The notes under the pieces were generated by a model. It made no database searches and was not told where the DNA came from. It was given only the letters and a program-made list of their open reading frames with translations. DNA of 64,000 bases from Flavobacteriales bacterium (lineage in GTDB: Bacteria > Bacteroidota > Bacteroidia > Flavobacteriales_C > GCA-002722245). Position numbers and translations under genes: made by a program. The stretch covers positions 62,001 to 126,000 of the forward strand of contig JAHEZL010000005.1 of the NCBI GenBank assembly GCA_023251095.1. Reading direction: 5' to 3'. Below, in pieces: positions 44,420 through 51,611 of this stretch; the first letter of the stretch is position 1; each line of letters begins with the position of its first letter.

Positions 44420-44489
44420 CAAAGATGAGGTGAATTTGAACCGCGGAAGGTGAGGTTTTAGGGAACGGTGGAGATGCTTTATTAAGCGT
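44420..44489 (-). promoter_or_regulatory. Candidate LytTR-type operator and promoter of the lipoprotein gene
   Basis: On the minus strand, reading toward the gene: half-site CCAACGCTTAAT (core ACGCTTAAT, 44481-44489), a second half-site CCACCGTTCCCT (core 44460-44468) 21 bp downstream, then 32 bases to a CATCTTTG box (44420-44427), then 20 bases to the ATG. The same elements with identical spacing precede the alpha-2-macroglobulin gene. Paired half-sites of about 9 bp with a 12-bp gap are the usual form of LytTR binding sites, and a LytTR regulator gene lies at 50272-51015. Confidence 0.55.
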
Positions 44490-44528
44490 TGGTAATTTGT
44501 GATTATTTGATTTTTTCTCGCGGAAGCC

Positions 44529-44677
44529 GGGTATGGGATTCCCTCTCGGAGGAGAGGGGTGTGAAAGCCTTTTCGCGGGAAGGAGGGAGATGGAATAAAA
44601 AGAAATTTAATTAATCCATCTCCCTCCCTTCGCACTTTCCAACACACCCCTCTCCTCCGAGAGGGAATCCCATACCC
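44529..44677. repeat. Nested inverted repeat, element E6
   Basis: A perfect 35-bp inverted repeat (44529-44563 with 44643-44677), with a second, imperfect inverted pair inside it (about 44578-44593 with 44615-44630). Each arm holds the palindrome CCCTCT-N6-AGAGGG (44541-44558 and 44648-44665). It lies between the lipoprotein promoter and the pbpC stop, both minus-strand genes. Confidence 0.88.
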
Positions 44678-44698
44678 TGAAAACCATTATGTGAAAAA

Positions 44699-47047
44699 TT
44701 ATTCAACCTCAAACTTCACACTACTCGAAATCCCATTCTCATCCACCAACGTCAGCACATGCTTCCCCTTCGCCGGATTCAACGAAAACTGATGAATCTC
44801 CTTCGTCTCCCCAATATAATCCTCATCCAAATGCCAAAACAATCTGGTATTAATATTCCGATGCGTAGCTTCAAAAATCGCGCGTCCGATTTTACCATCA
44901 ATTTCCACCGGCACATAAATTTTACTATTCGGTTTGGGGTATTGAATGATAAAAGCCCTGTCGGAAATTTTTGATAAGCATTCCGCTTTAAAATCGGGCA
45001 ATACTTTATAATTGGGATGATTGAATTTGTAAAATTTTTCAATGAAAGGCGGCAACACAAACCAGGTGACGTGCTTCATGTTGTACACTTCCTCGCAATC
45101 GCTATCCACTCTACTCTTCCCGTCTTTAGTGAGATGTACAATTTGGTGATAAGGGCACGATGCCGAACGCAAACAGGTAGAAGGCATCCACAGCTCATCG
45201 GTTTTTTCACACAAGGGCGAAGCGCGGTGACCGCTTTCGTGACAAACACTCACCTTGCTCATTTGTTTCACAGGTTGCGTAAACCAACCCACACTTTTTG
45301 GCAATTGCGCAAAAACATCAAAGAGCAAAGGCGCGGCGGCTTTCACACCGGTTAATCCCGGACGGCCCTCACCATCGGCATTGCCCATCCACACCGAAAC
45401 CACAAAATCAGGAGTAACACCAATCGCCCATGCATCTCGGAAACCAAAGCTGGTCCCAGTTTTCCAGGCTATCTTTTGCGAAGAAGAAAAAAAGCGCCAG
45501 TTGCCTTCTTCATCCGGACGGTTCACATCCACCATCGCTTCAAAGGTTTGATAAATGCAGCCTCTGTCGGTAATTGGTTTTGAATTCATTTTTTTTCTTC
45601 CCTCCTTCACCAGCAAAAGAGATTGGGCCTTGCCAAATTTTAGCTCCTGCGCCATTTGTGTGTACGCCCTGTTGAGTTCAAACAACTTCGCCTCTCCGCC
45701 GCCTAAAATGAGCGACAAACCATAGTACATCGCCGGTTTACGAAAAGTAGTGAAACCGTAATTATTTAAATCACTGTGGAATTTTGATAAGCCGTAATCG
45801 TTCAACAAGCGAACCATCGGAATATTTAAACTGCGCGATAAGGCTTTATTGGCGGGAATAGCGCCATCAAAAGAAGAAGAGAAATTTTTGGGAGAAAAAG
45901 TTCCGAAACGCGACGGAACATCCATCAGTAACATAGACGGCGTGAGGAGTCCGTCCTCCATCGCTTTGGCATACAACAAGGGTTTTAAAATACTTCCCGT
46001 GCTGCGCGGCGCATCAATACAATCCACATCACAGCTGTATTCCGCTTCGGGAGAAGAAGTATTGCCCACGTAAGCCAATACTTTTCCGGTGCTCACAGAA
46101 GTAATCATGATGGCTCCGTTGTAAATTTTATTGTCTTTTAAAATATTGTAATGCTTTTGCAAAAGCTGCATGGCTTTTTGCTGCAAATTTTTATCGAGGG
46201 TACTTTGAATGGTTTTTCCTTTGTAGCCATCTTTGATGAATTTACTTAGCAAGTGTGGCGCCAGTTGCGGGATACGCACAGGCTTATCGGGCAAAGGTTC
46301 GGTAAGCGACAAGCGGTAAGTGGTAGAATCCAAAACAGCAACATCCAGCAAACGCTTGAGCAAACGATTTCTTTTTTTGAGTAGTAAATCGTGATTTTTT
46401 CCCGGATAAATCAGTGATGGCGCATTGGGCAAAACTGCCAGTGTAGCACTTTCGGCCCAGCTTAGATGTTCTACTCCCCTTCCGTAATAGCGCCACGACG
46501 CGGCTTCCAATCCTACTACATTATTTCCGAAAGGAGCATGCGCCGAATAAAAAGCTAAAATTTCTTCTTTGCTGTAGCGAATCTCCATGCGCGTAGCCAA
46601 AAACATTTCAATTATTTTTTCGGTGAAAGTGCGGGGCGGATTTTTGCGCATCATTCTCGCCAGCTGCATCGTGATGGTACTTCCACCGCTTACTACTTTT
46701 CCTTTATTGAAATTTTGAACAATGGCTCTTCCAACGCCTTTAACGCTAATACCGTAGTGCGAATGAAAATCGCGGTCTTCAAACTGCAGCAAACAAACTT
46801 CAAATTTTTCGGGCACTTTTTCTCCCGGATTAAAACGCCATTGTCCGTCATCGGCAATTTTCGCACCCAGCATCACCCCGTCGCTATCCAGCAAAACAGT
46901 AGAAGTACTGTCGTTAAATAATTGAGCGGGCAAACAGAAAATATACCAAAAGAGGAAAGCAACAAAAGCTGCCATCATCAACCAACGGGAGGTTTTTTTG
47001 ATAGCAGCTTTATTGCTTTTGTAAGTGAAAACTAATCTTCTGAACAT
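44699..47047 (-). CDS. pbpC: Penicillin-binding protein 1C
   Basis: A 782-residue bifunctional peptidoglycan synthase. One membrane anchor lies at residues 23-42. The GT51 glycosyltransferase domain (about 60-230) shows CLLQFEDRDFHSHYGI with the catalytic Glu, VVSGGSTITMQLARMM and RMEIRYSKEEILAFYSAHAPFGNN. The transpeptidase domain has the active Ser in RSTGSILKPLLY, SLN in LSRSLNIPM and the KTG triad in WKTGTSFGFRDA. The C-terminal extension (about 660-782, with PDFKAECLSK and GKHVLTLVDENG) is the BiPBP_C domain specific to PBP1C. In many bacteria pbpC is adjacent to an alpha-2-macroglobulin gene; here about 4.6 kb (a two-component pair and a GIY-YIG cassette) separates them. Confidence 0.93.
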   Translation of the reverse strand: MFRRLVFTYKSNKAAIKKTSRWLMMAAFVAFLFWYIFCLPAQLFNDSTSTVLLDSDGVMLGAKIADDGQWRFNPGEKVPEKFEVCLLQFEDRDFHSHYGISVKGVGRAIVQNFNKGKVVSGGSTITMQLARMMRKNPPRTFTEKIIEMFLATRMEIRYSKEEILAFYSAHAPFGNNVVGLEAASWRYYGRGVEHLSWAESATLAVLPNAPSLIYPGKNHDLLLKKRNRLLKRLLDVAVLDSTTYRLSLTEPLPDKPVRIPQLAPHLLSKFIKDGYKGKTIQSTLDKNLQQKAMQLLQKHYNILKDNKIYNGAIMITSVSTGKVLAYVGNTSSPEAEYSCDVDCIDAPRSTGSILKPLLYAKAMEDGLLTPSMLLMDVPSRFGTFSPKNFSSSFDGAIPANKALSRSLNIPMVRLLNDYGLSKFHSDLNNYGFTTFRKPAMYYGLSLILGGGEAKLFELNRAYTQMAQELKFGKAQSLLLVKEGRKKMNSKPITDRGCIYQTFEAMVDVNRPDEEGNWRFFSSSQKIAWKTGTSFGFRDAWAIGVTPDFVVSVWMGNADGEGRPGLTGVKAAAPLLFDVFAQLPKSVGWFTQPVKQMSKVSVCHESGHRASPLCEKTDELWMPSTCLRSASCPYHQIVHLTKDGKSRVDSDCEEVYNMKHVTWFVLPPFIEKFYKFNHPNYKVLPDFKAECLSKISDRAFIIQYPKPNSKIYVPVEIDGKIGRAIFEATHRNINTRLFWHLDEDYIGETKEIHQFSLNPAKGKHVLTLVDENGISSSVKFEVE

Positions 47048-47136
47048 GAACCAAAAATAAGAGCTCTTTTAGTTTATTGACCCGCGCTTTTATTATTCGT
47101 AGCTTTTTCGTGTGGAAGTGTTTTTTATCTTTGATT

Positions 47137-50100
47137 ATGTTGAAGAGAATAGTAAAGGAAAGCATACATAAAGTACGTCATTGCGAGGAACGAAGCAATC
47201 GTATCGTGGTTGATACGATTGCTTCGTTCCTCGCAATGACGTTCAGGGTAGTTCTCACTCTAATGCTGTTCACTCAACTCTCCTATTCTCAGGCATACAA
47301 CTTTCGCAATTATTCGGTTAAAGACGGCGTTGCACAATCGCAGGTATACAGCTTGCTGCAGGATTCCCGCGGTTTTTTGTGGATGGGCACCCGCGGCGGC
47401 GGGATCACGCGCTTTGATGGCGTAAATTTTAAAACCTATAGCGTTCGCGACGGACTCATCAACAACTACATTTTCAATATTAAGGAAGATGCCGAGCATA
47501 ATTTGTGGATAGGCACCAACGACGGCTTATCGAAGTACAATGGTATCCGCTTCGAAAATTTTAAACCCAAAGGAAGTTCCTCTCAACTGTGGGTGCAGGA
47601 AATTGCTATTGATGCTCACGGCGGAAAATGGCTGGCCACCAATGAAGGTGTGTTTCTTTTTAACAACAATAAATTCATCAACGTCAGCGAAAAACTTAAA
47701 CAAAAAAAAACGGTAATCAACGCCATTCATGTGGATAAAAGTGGCGCTGTATGGTATGGCACCTCGGAAGGATTGTATAAAATAGTTGTGAAAAACGGAA
47801 GCTATTCCCTCGCTAAAAAAGGAAAATCGGCTCGATTTATTTTCAATTCCATAACCGCAGTTAAAGAAGACAACAAAGGAAATATTTATATCGGAACCTA
47901 CGGAAATGGCGCTTACCGCTATAATGGAAAAGAATTTTCACGCATCGATTCCAATGAAATTTTAAACAAACAAACCATTCTAGATATTTATTTCGACAAG
48001 CACGACAATATCTGGATGACCACTTTAGGCAAAGGCGTTGCGCAATACAACACCGTTGCTAAATCACTCACCTGGCTCACTGAAAACGAAGGATTGAGCA
48101 ACAACCATGTGCGCACCATCACACAAGACAACAGCGGAAATTTTTGGTTTGGTACTTCGGGCGGCGGCGTGTGCAACTACTTTGGAAAACAGTTTACCAA
48201 CTACGATAAAACTTCGGGGCTCGCAGGAAATTTTATTTACAGTATTTTTCGCGACAGTAAAAACCGCTTGTGGATAGGCGCTTCTGATAAAGGCGTAAGT
48301 ATTTTGGACAGCGCAGGCTTCACTTCCTTCAACGCACAAAACGGATTTGCGGATGTGAAAGTAAAAGCCATAGCAGAAGATGATTTTGGAAATATTTATA
48401 TCGGCACCGACGGGCAGGGAATTTATAAATACGACTCTACAGGTTTTCATTCTTTGGACGGACTCACAAAAAAATACATCCGCGCCATTGTAAAAGATCA
48501 GGACAGCAATTTATGGATAGCTACCGCCGGCACCGGATTGTACAAGCTTTCTGTTAAAACAGGTTCCAGCACTTATAAAAATTTTACCATTCGCGACGGA
48601 CTTCTCCATAACCGACTCACCACTTTACATCTCGACAAAAAAAATCGTTTGTGGTATGGTACCGAAAGCGATGGCATCGGTTGTATCGTTAACGATTCGG
48701 TGCAAAAAACACAATGGAGCGTTCGCGACGGATTGCGCTCCAATTCCATCCGCTGCTTCGTTGAAGATCAAAACGGTTATTTGTGGATAGGCACCGCCGG
48801 ATCAGGGATTTCATCGGTTCCGCTGTATGAAGGCGATTATAAAATTTCGTCTTACAATCATTCCAACGGACTCACTTCTTCCAACGTTTATTTGTTGTGC
48901 GTGGATCAACTCAACAATTTATTTGTAGGTACCGAAACCGGATTGGATTACATCTATCTGGATAAAATGCGCAAGCCTCTTCAAATAAAACATTACAGCA
49001 AAGGCGAAGGTTTTACGGGAATAGAAACCTGTCAGAATGCAGTGTGGAACGACAACAACGGCACCATTTGGTTTGGCACCATCAACTGCTTATCCAAATA
49101 CAATGCGGCCAACAAAGTGAAAAATGAATATGCTCCCATCATCAGCATCAGCGACGTGAAATTATTTTATGAAAGTATTTCTAAAACAGCTTTCAAAAAA
49201 TTTGCAGGCGACTGGAATGCTGTTAAACATTTGGAATTGCCCTATGATCAAAACCATTTGAGTTTTGATTTCATGGCCATAAATTTCAGCAATCCCGATG
49301 CCGTGAAATACCAATGGAAGCTGGAAGGCTTTGATGACAACTGGTCGCCGGCGAGCAGTGAACATAGTATTTTATATTCCAACTTAAGTGCGGGTTCCTA
49401 CAAATTTATGGTGAAAGCCTGTAACGAAGATGGTGTGTGGAACGCTGAACCTGTAGTGATTTCTTTTACCATTCATCCTCCGTTTTGGATGCGCTGGTGG
49501 TTTATTGCTTTGGTAATTACGGTGGTTGGAGGAAGTATTTTCTTTTTATTCAAGTGGCGCGTAAACAGCATTGAGGCCAAGGCTGCTGCGGAAAACAAAA
49601 AGATTCAAATGGAAAAAGACATCGTGGAGCTCGAACAAAAAGCTTTGCGTTTACAAATGAATCCGCATTTTATTTTCAACGCTTTAAATTCCATTCAATC
49701 GCAAATTGGAACCAACAACGATCAGGCGGCGCGTTATTATCTCGCAAAGTTTTCGCGCTTGATGCGACAAATTTTAGATAATTCCCGCAACACTTTTATC
49801 ACCCTGGAAGAAGAAGCGCACACCATTGAAAATTATTTGCTGATAGAGAAATTTTGTAACGGTGATCGCTTTGATTACACCGTGACTATTCAGGATACTA
49901 TTGAAAAAGATTATGTAAAAATTCCGCCCATGCTCTTGCAGCCTTTTGTAGAAAATGCCATCAAACACGGACTCAAACACATCAACAACAAACGCGGAAA
50001 AATTGATGTGGAGTTCATTGAAAAAAATAATTTACTGGAATGCTCGGTGACGGATAACGGCATCGGACGCGTGAAAGCGGGCGAACTGATTGAAGTGAGC

Positions 50101-50262
50101 AAAGAGACCTATCATAAATCTACTGCCCTTCTGGTAACACAAGAACGTTTGGATTTAATGCAGGAAGATAAAAATGTAAAATCGCTGGAAATTATAGATT
50201 TGTATGACAACGAAGGAAATGCCGGCGGAACTAAAGTGATTGTAAGAATACCGATTTCATAA
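47137..50262 (+). CDS. Propeller-sensor histidine kinase, LytS type
   Basis: About 1041 residues. Reg_prop propeller blades extend from about residue 55 to 660 (repeated motifs DSRGFLWMGTRGGGITRFDG, NLWIGTNDGLSKYN, GNIYIGTYGNGAYRY). A Y_Y_Y domain (FKWKLEGFDDNW-like YQWKLEGFDDNWSPASSE) and one membrane segment (WWFIALVITVVGGSIFFLF) follow. The C-terminal kinase has the H-box LQMNPHFIFNALNS, LLQPFVENAIKHGL and DNGIGR. Partner regulator gene starts nine bases downstream. Start choice: ATG 47137 gives a basic n-region (MLKRIVKESIHK) but a 66-bp in-frame nested palindrome (47176-47241) separates it from the hydrophobic core VVLTLMLFTQLSYSQ. ATG 47236, supplied by the right arm of that palindrome, would give a short clean signal peptide. 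A TATCTTTG box ends at 47133. Confidence 0.88.
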   Translation: MLKRIVKESIHKVRHCEERSNRIVVDTIASFLAMTFRVVLTLMLFTQLSYSQAYNFRNYSVKDGVAQSQVYSLLQDSRGFLWMGTRGGGITRFDGVNFKTYSVRDGLINNYIFNIKEDAEHNLWIGTNDGLSKYNGIRFENFKPKGSSSQLWVQEIAIDAHGGKWLATNEGVFLFNNNKFINVSEKLKQKKTVINAIHVDKSGAVWYGTSEGLYKIVVKNGSYSLAKKGKSARFIFNSITAVKEDNKGNIYIGTYGNGAYRYNGKEFSRIDSNEILNKQTILDIYFDKHDNIWMTTLGKGVAQYNTVAKSLTWLTENEGLSNNHVRTITQDNSGNFWFGTSGGGVCNYFGKQFTNYDKTSGLAGNFIYSIFRDSKNRLWIGASDKGVSILDSAGFTSFNAQNGFADVKVKAIAEDDFGNIYIGTDGQGIYKYDSTGFHSLDGLTKKYIRAIVKDQDSNLWIATAGTGLYKLSVKTGSSTYKNFTIRDGLLHNRLTTLHLDKKNRLWYGTESDGIGCIVNDSVQKTQWSVRDGLRSNSIRCFVEDQNGYLWIGTAGSGISSVPLYEGDYKISSYNHSNGLTSSNVYLLCVDQLNNLFVGTETGLDYIYLDKMRKPLQIKHYSKGEGFTGIETCQNAVWNDNNGTIWFGTINCLSKYNAANKVKNEYAPIISISDVKLFYESISKTAFKKFAGDWNAVKHLELPYDQNHLSFDFMAINFSNPDAVKYQWKLEGFDDNWSPASSEHSILYSNLSAGSYKFMVKACNEDGVWNAEPVVISFTIHPPFWMRWWFIALVITVVGGSIFFLFKWRVNSIEAKAAAENKKIQMEKDIVELEQKALRLQMNPHFIFNALNSIQSQIGTNNDQAARYYLAKFSRLMRQILDNSRNTFITLEEEAHTIENYLLIEKFCNGDRFDYTVTIQDTIEKDYVKIPPMLLQPFVENAIKHGLKHINNKRGKIDVEFIEKNNLLECSVTDNGIGRVKAGELIEVSKETYHKSTALLVTQERLDLMQEDKNVKSLEIIDLYDNEGNAGGTKVIVRIPIS
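47175..47242. repeat. Nested inverted repeat, element E7, inside the kinase gene 5' end
   Basis: A perfect 31-bp inverted repeat (47175-47205 with 47212-47242) with a six-base loop. Each arm contains ATTGC-N10-GCAAT (47180-47199 and 47218-47237). The termini ACGTCATTGCGA match those of E3 and the GIY-YIG cassette, so they belong to one superfamily. It is read through in frame as part of the kinase and encodes RHCEERSNRIVVDTIASFLA, and it holds an ATG at 47236. Confidence 0.9.
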
Positions 50263-50271
50263 AATAAAACT

Positions 50272-51015
50272 ATGATAAAAGCCATCATCATCGACGACAT
50301 TGAACAAGCGAGAATAACGCTTAAAAAAGATTTGGAAACTTACGCCGGCGATGTGCAAATAATCGGCGAAGCAGGCGGTGTAATTGAAGGAGCCAAACTT
50401 CTGAAAACCATTCAACCCGACATTTTATTTCTCGATATTCAAATGCAGGATGGCAGCGGATTTGATTTACTGGATATCCTGAAAGACATTCCGTTTAAAA
50501 TTATTTTCATCACCGCTTCTGATGCGCATGCCATCAAAGCTTTTCGTTATGCGGCGATTGATTACCTTATGAAACCTGTTGATCCTGATGAACTGACTGC
50601 TGCACTCAACAAATACCGGGATCAAAAACTCAATGAAAATGAGAAATATAAATTGCTCAACGACTCTTTAAAAAATCACCACAAACCCAATGAGCGACTG
50701 GCTTTACACACACAAGACAAAATTCACATCGTTAACATCAACGATATTTTGCGTTGCGAAAGCTCTGTCAATTACACCGAATTTCATTTCAACGGCGGCA
50801 AGAAATTACTGGTAACAAAAACCTTAAAAGATTTTGAAGATTTGCTCTCCGATCAAGGTTTTTACCGCGTGCATCAATCGCATTTAGTGAACACCAAGTT
50901 CATCAAAGAATATGTAAAAACAGATGGAGGTTATTTACTGATGGCCGATGGATTTAACGTTCCTGTTTCGGTGCGCAAGCGTCCGGAGGTGATGAAAATG
51001 CTGGAAGAGTTGTAG
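50272..51015 (+). CDS. LytTR family response regulator
   Basis: A 247-residue regulator. The receiver domain (1-120) has the acidic pocket IIIDDIEQA, phosphoacceptor Asp55 in PDILFLDIQM, FITASDAHAIKAF (Thr81) and DYLMKPVD (Lys101). The LytTR DNA-binding domain (about 145-245) has DKIHIVNINDILRCESSVNY, RVHQSHLVNTKFIKEY and NVPVSVRKRPEVMK. It pairs with the LytS-type kinase nine bases upstream. LytTR domains bind direct repeats of about 9 bp spaced about 12 bp. Two such repeat pairs are found upstream of the lipoprotein gene (44399) and the alpha-2-macroglobulin gene (57236), on either side of this locus, making them candidate targets. Confidence 0.92.
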   Translation: MIKAIIIDDIEQARITLKKDLETYAGDVQIIGEAGGVIEGAKLLKTIQPDILFLDIQMQDGSGFDLLDILKDIPFKIIFITASDAHAIKAFRYAAIDYLMKPVDPDELTAALNKYRDQKLNENEKYKLLNDSLKNHHKPNERLALHTQDKIHIVNINDILRCESSVNYTEFHFNGGKKLLVTKTLKDFEDLLSDQGFYRVHQSHLVNTKFIKEYVKTDGGYLLMADGFNVPVSVRKRPEVMKMLEEL

Positions 51016-51034
51016 GATTATCCTACAACTTTTC
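51008..51034 (+). terminator. Intrinsic terminator after the LytTR gene
   Basis: AGTTGTAGGA and TCCTACAACT (51008-51017 with 51021-51030) form a 10-bp stem with a three-base loop, followed by a short T run. The stem includes the TAG stop codon of the regulator gene. Confidence 0.75.
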
Positions 51035-51094
51035 ACAAGAGCTTACTACATAGCGCTTCATTAATACTTCACACCTAATACGTCACCCACAGTT

Positions 51095-51518
51095 CGTCAT
51101 TGCGAAATTTTTGTACTCAAAAATGAAGCAACCTCATCATCATTTTTTTAATTTCGCAGCAACTAAACAAAATTTTATGGAAAGAGGTGGCTGGGTGTAT
51201 ATCCTAACCAATAAGTACAATAATGTATTGTATACTGGTGTTACGTCTGATTTAAAAAGCAGAGTATACGAACACAAAAACAAAGTAAATCCAAATTCAT
51301 TTACTTCAAAATACAATGTAGACAAGTTGGTTTATTACAAAGCCTTTAATCGCATTGAAGCAGCGATTGATTATGAAAAAAAGATAAAAGGAGGTTCCCG
51401 ACAAAAGAAAATAAAGCTAATTGAAAGTTTGAATAAACAATGGCATGAAATATCTACCGAAGAGATTTAGTTATGATGAGGTTGCTTCATTTTTGAGTAC
51501 AAAAATTTCGCAATGACG
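51095..51518. mobile_element. GIY-YIG cassette bounded by REPIN-like arms, element E8
   Basis: A 424-bp unit bounded by a perfect 46-bp inverted repeat (51095-51140 with 51473-51518). It encloses a single gene, the GIY-YIG protein, whose stop lies two bases before the right arm. Each arm has the internal palindrome ATTTTTG-N4-CAAAAAT (51107-51124 and 51489-51506) inside a TTGC/GCAA outer pair. The arms are identical over 36 bases to element E3 at 20622-20738, which lacks the gene. The flanks CAGTT (left, 51090-51094) and TTGGT (right, 51519-51523) give no obvious target duplication. The layout resembles RAYT/REPIN elements, with a nuclease in place of the Y1 transposase. Mobility is inferred. 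Confidence 0.7.
51177..51470 (+). CDS. Small GIY-YIG nuclease domain protein
   Basis: A 97-residue protein from ATG 51177 (MERGGWVYILTNKYNN), which fits relatives; the longer open frame starts inside the left repeat arm. The GIY and YIG segments are WVYIL and LYTGV (residues 6-22). The catalytic Arg29 lies in LKSRVYEH and the catalytic Glu67 in IDYEKKIKGGSRQKK. Small stand-alone proteins of this type (YhbQ/URI group) are frequent and multi-copy in Bacteroidota, usually of unknown function. Here the gene is exactly enclosed by inverted arms that recur elsewhere in the window, so a role in spreading the repeat is plausible. It lies between the LytTR terminator and the terminator of the alpha-2-macroglobulin gene. 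Confidence 0.88.
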   Translation: MERGGWVYILTNKYNNVLYTGVTSDLKSRVYEHKNKVNPNSFTSKYNVDKLVYYKAFNRIEAAIDYEKKIKGGSRQKKIKLIESLNKQWHEISTEEI

Positions 51519-51542
51519 TTGGTGGCGTAACAAAACCCAATG

Positions 51543-51574
51543 AAAAAAACGCCCCGGAAGTTTTTTCCGGGGCG
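51543..51574 (-). terminator. Intrinsic terminator of the alpha-2-macroglobulin gene
   Basis: CGCCCCGGAA and TTCCGGGGCG (51550-51559 with 51565-51574) form a 10-bp GC-rich stem with a five-base loop and a seven-base T run on the minus strand. A second small hairpin (about 51577-51598) lies between it and the gene's stop. Confidence 0.9.
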
Positions 51575-51611
51575 CAGTTTAGTTTGGGAGACTAAACTTA
51601 TCCAACCATCA

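Noticed and set aside
47077-47136. Longer kinase N-terminus from GTG/TTG-like starts at 47077
   Set aside because: A good -7 box lies at 47126-47133, so this part would be upstream of the transcript start, and it adds a second hydrophobic stretch that no propeller kinase needs.
51090-51523. Target-site duplication around the GIY-YIG cassette
   Set aside because: The flanks CAGTT and TTGGT do not match as a direct repeat, so none is claimed.
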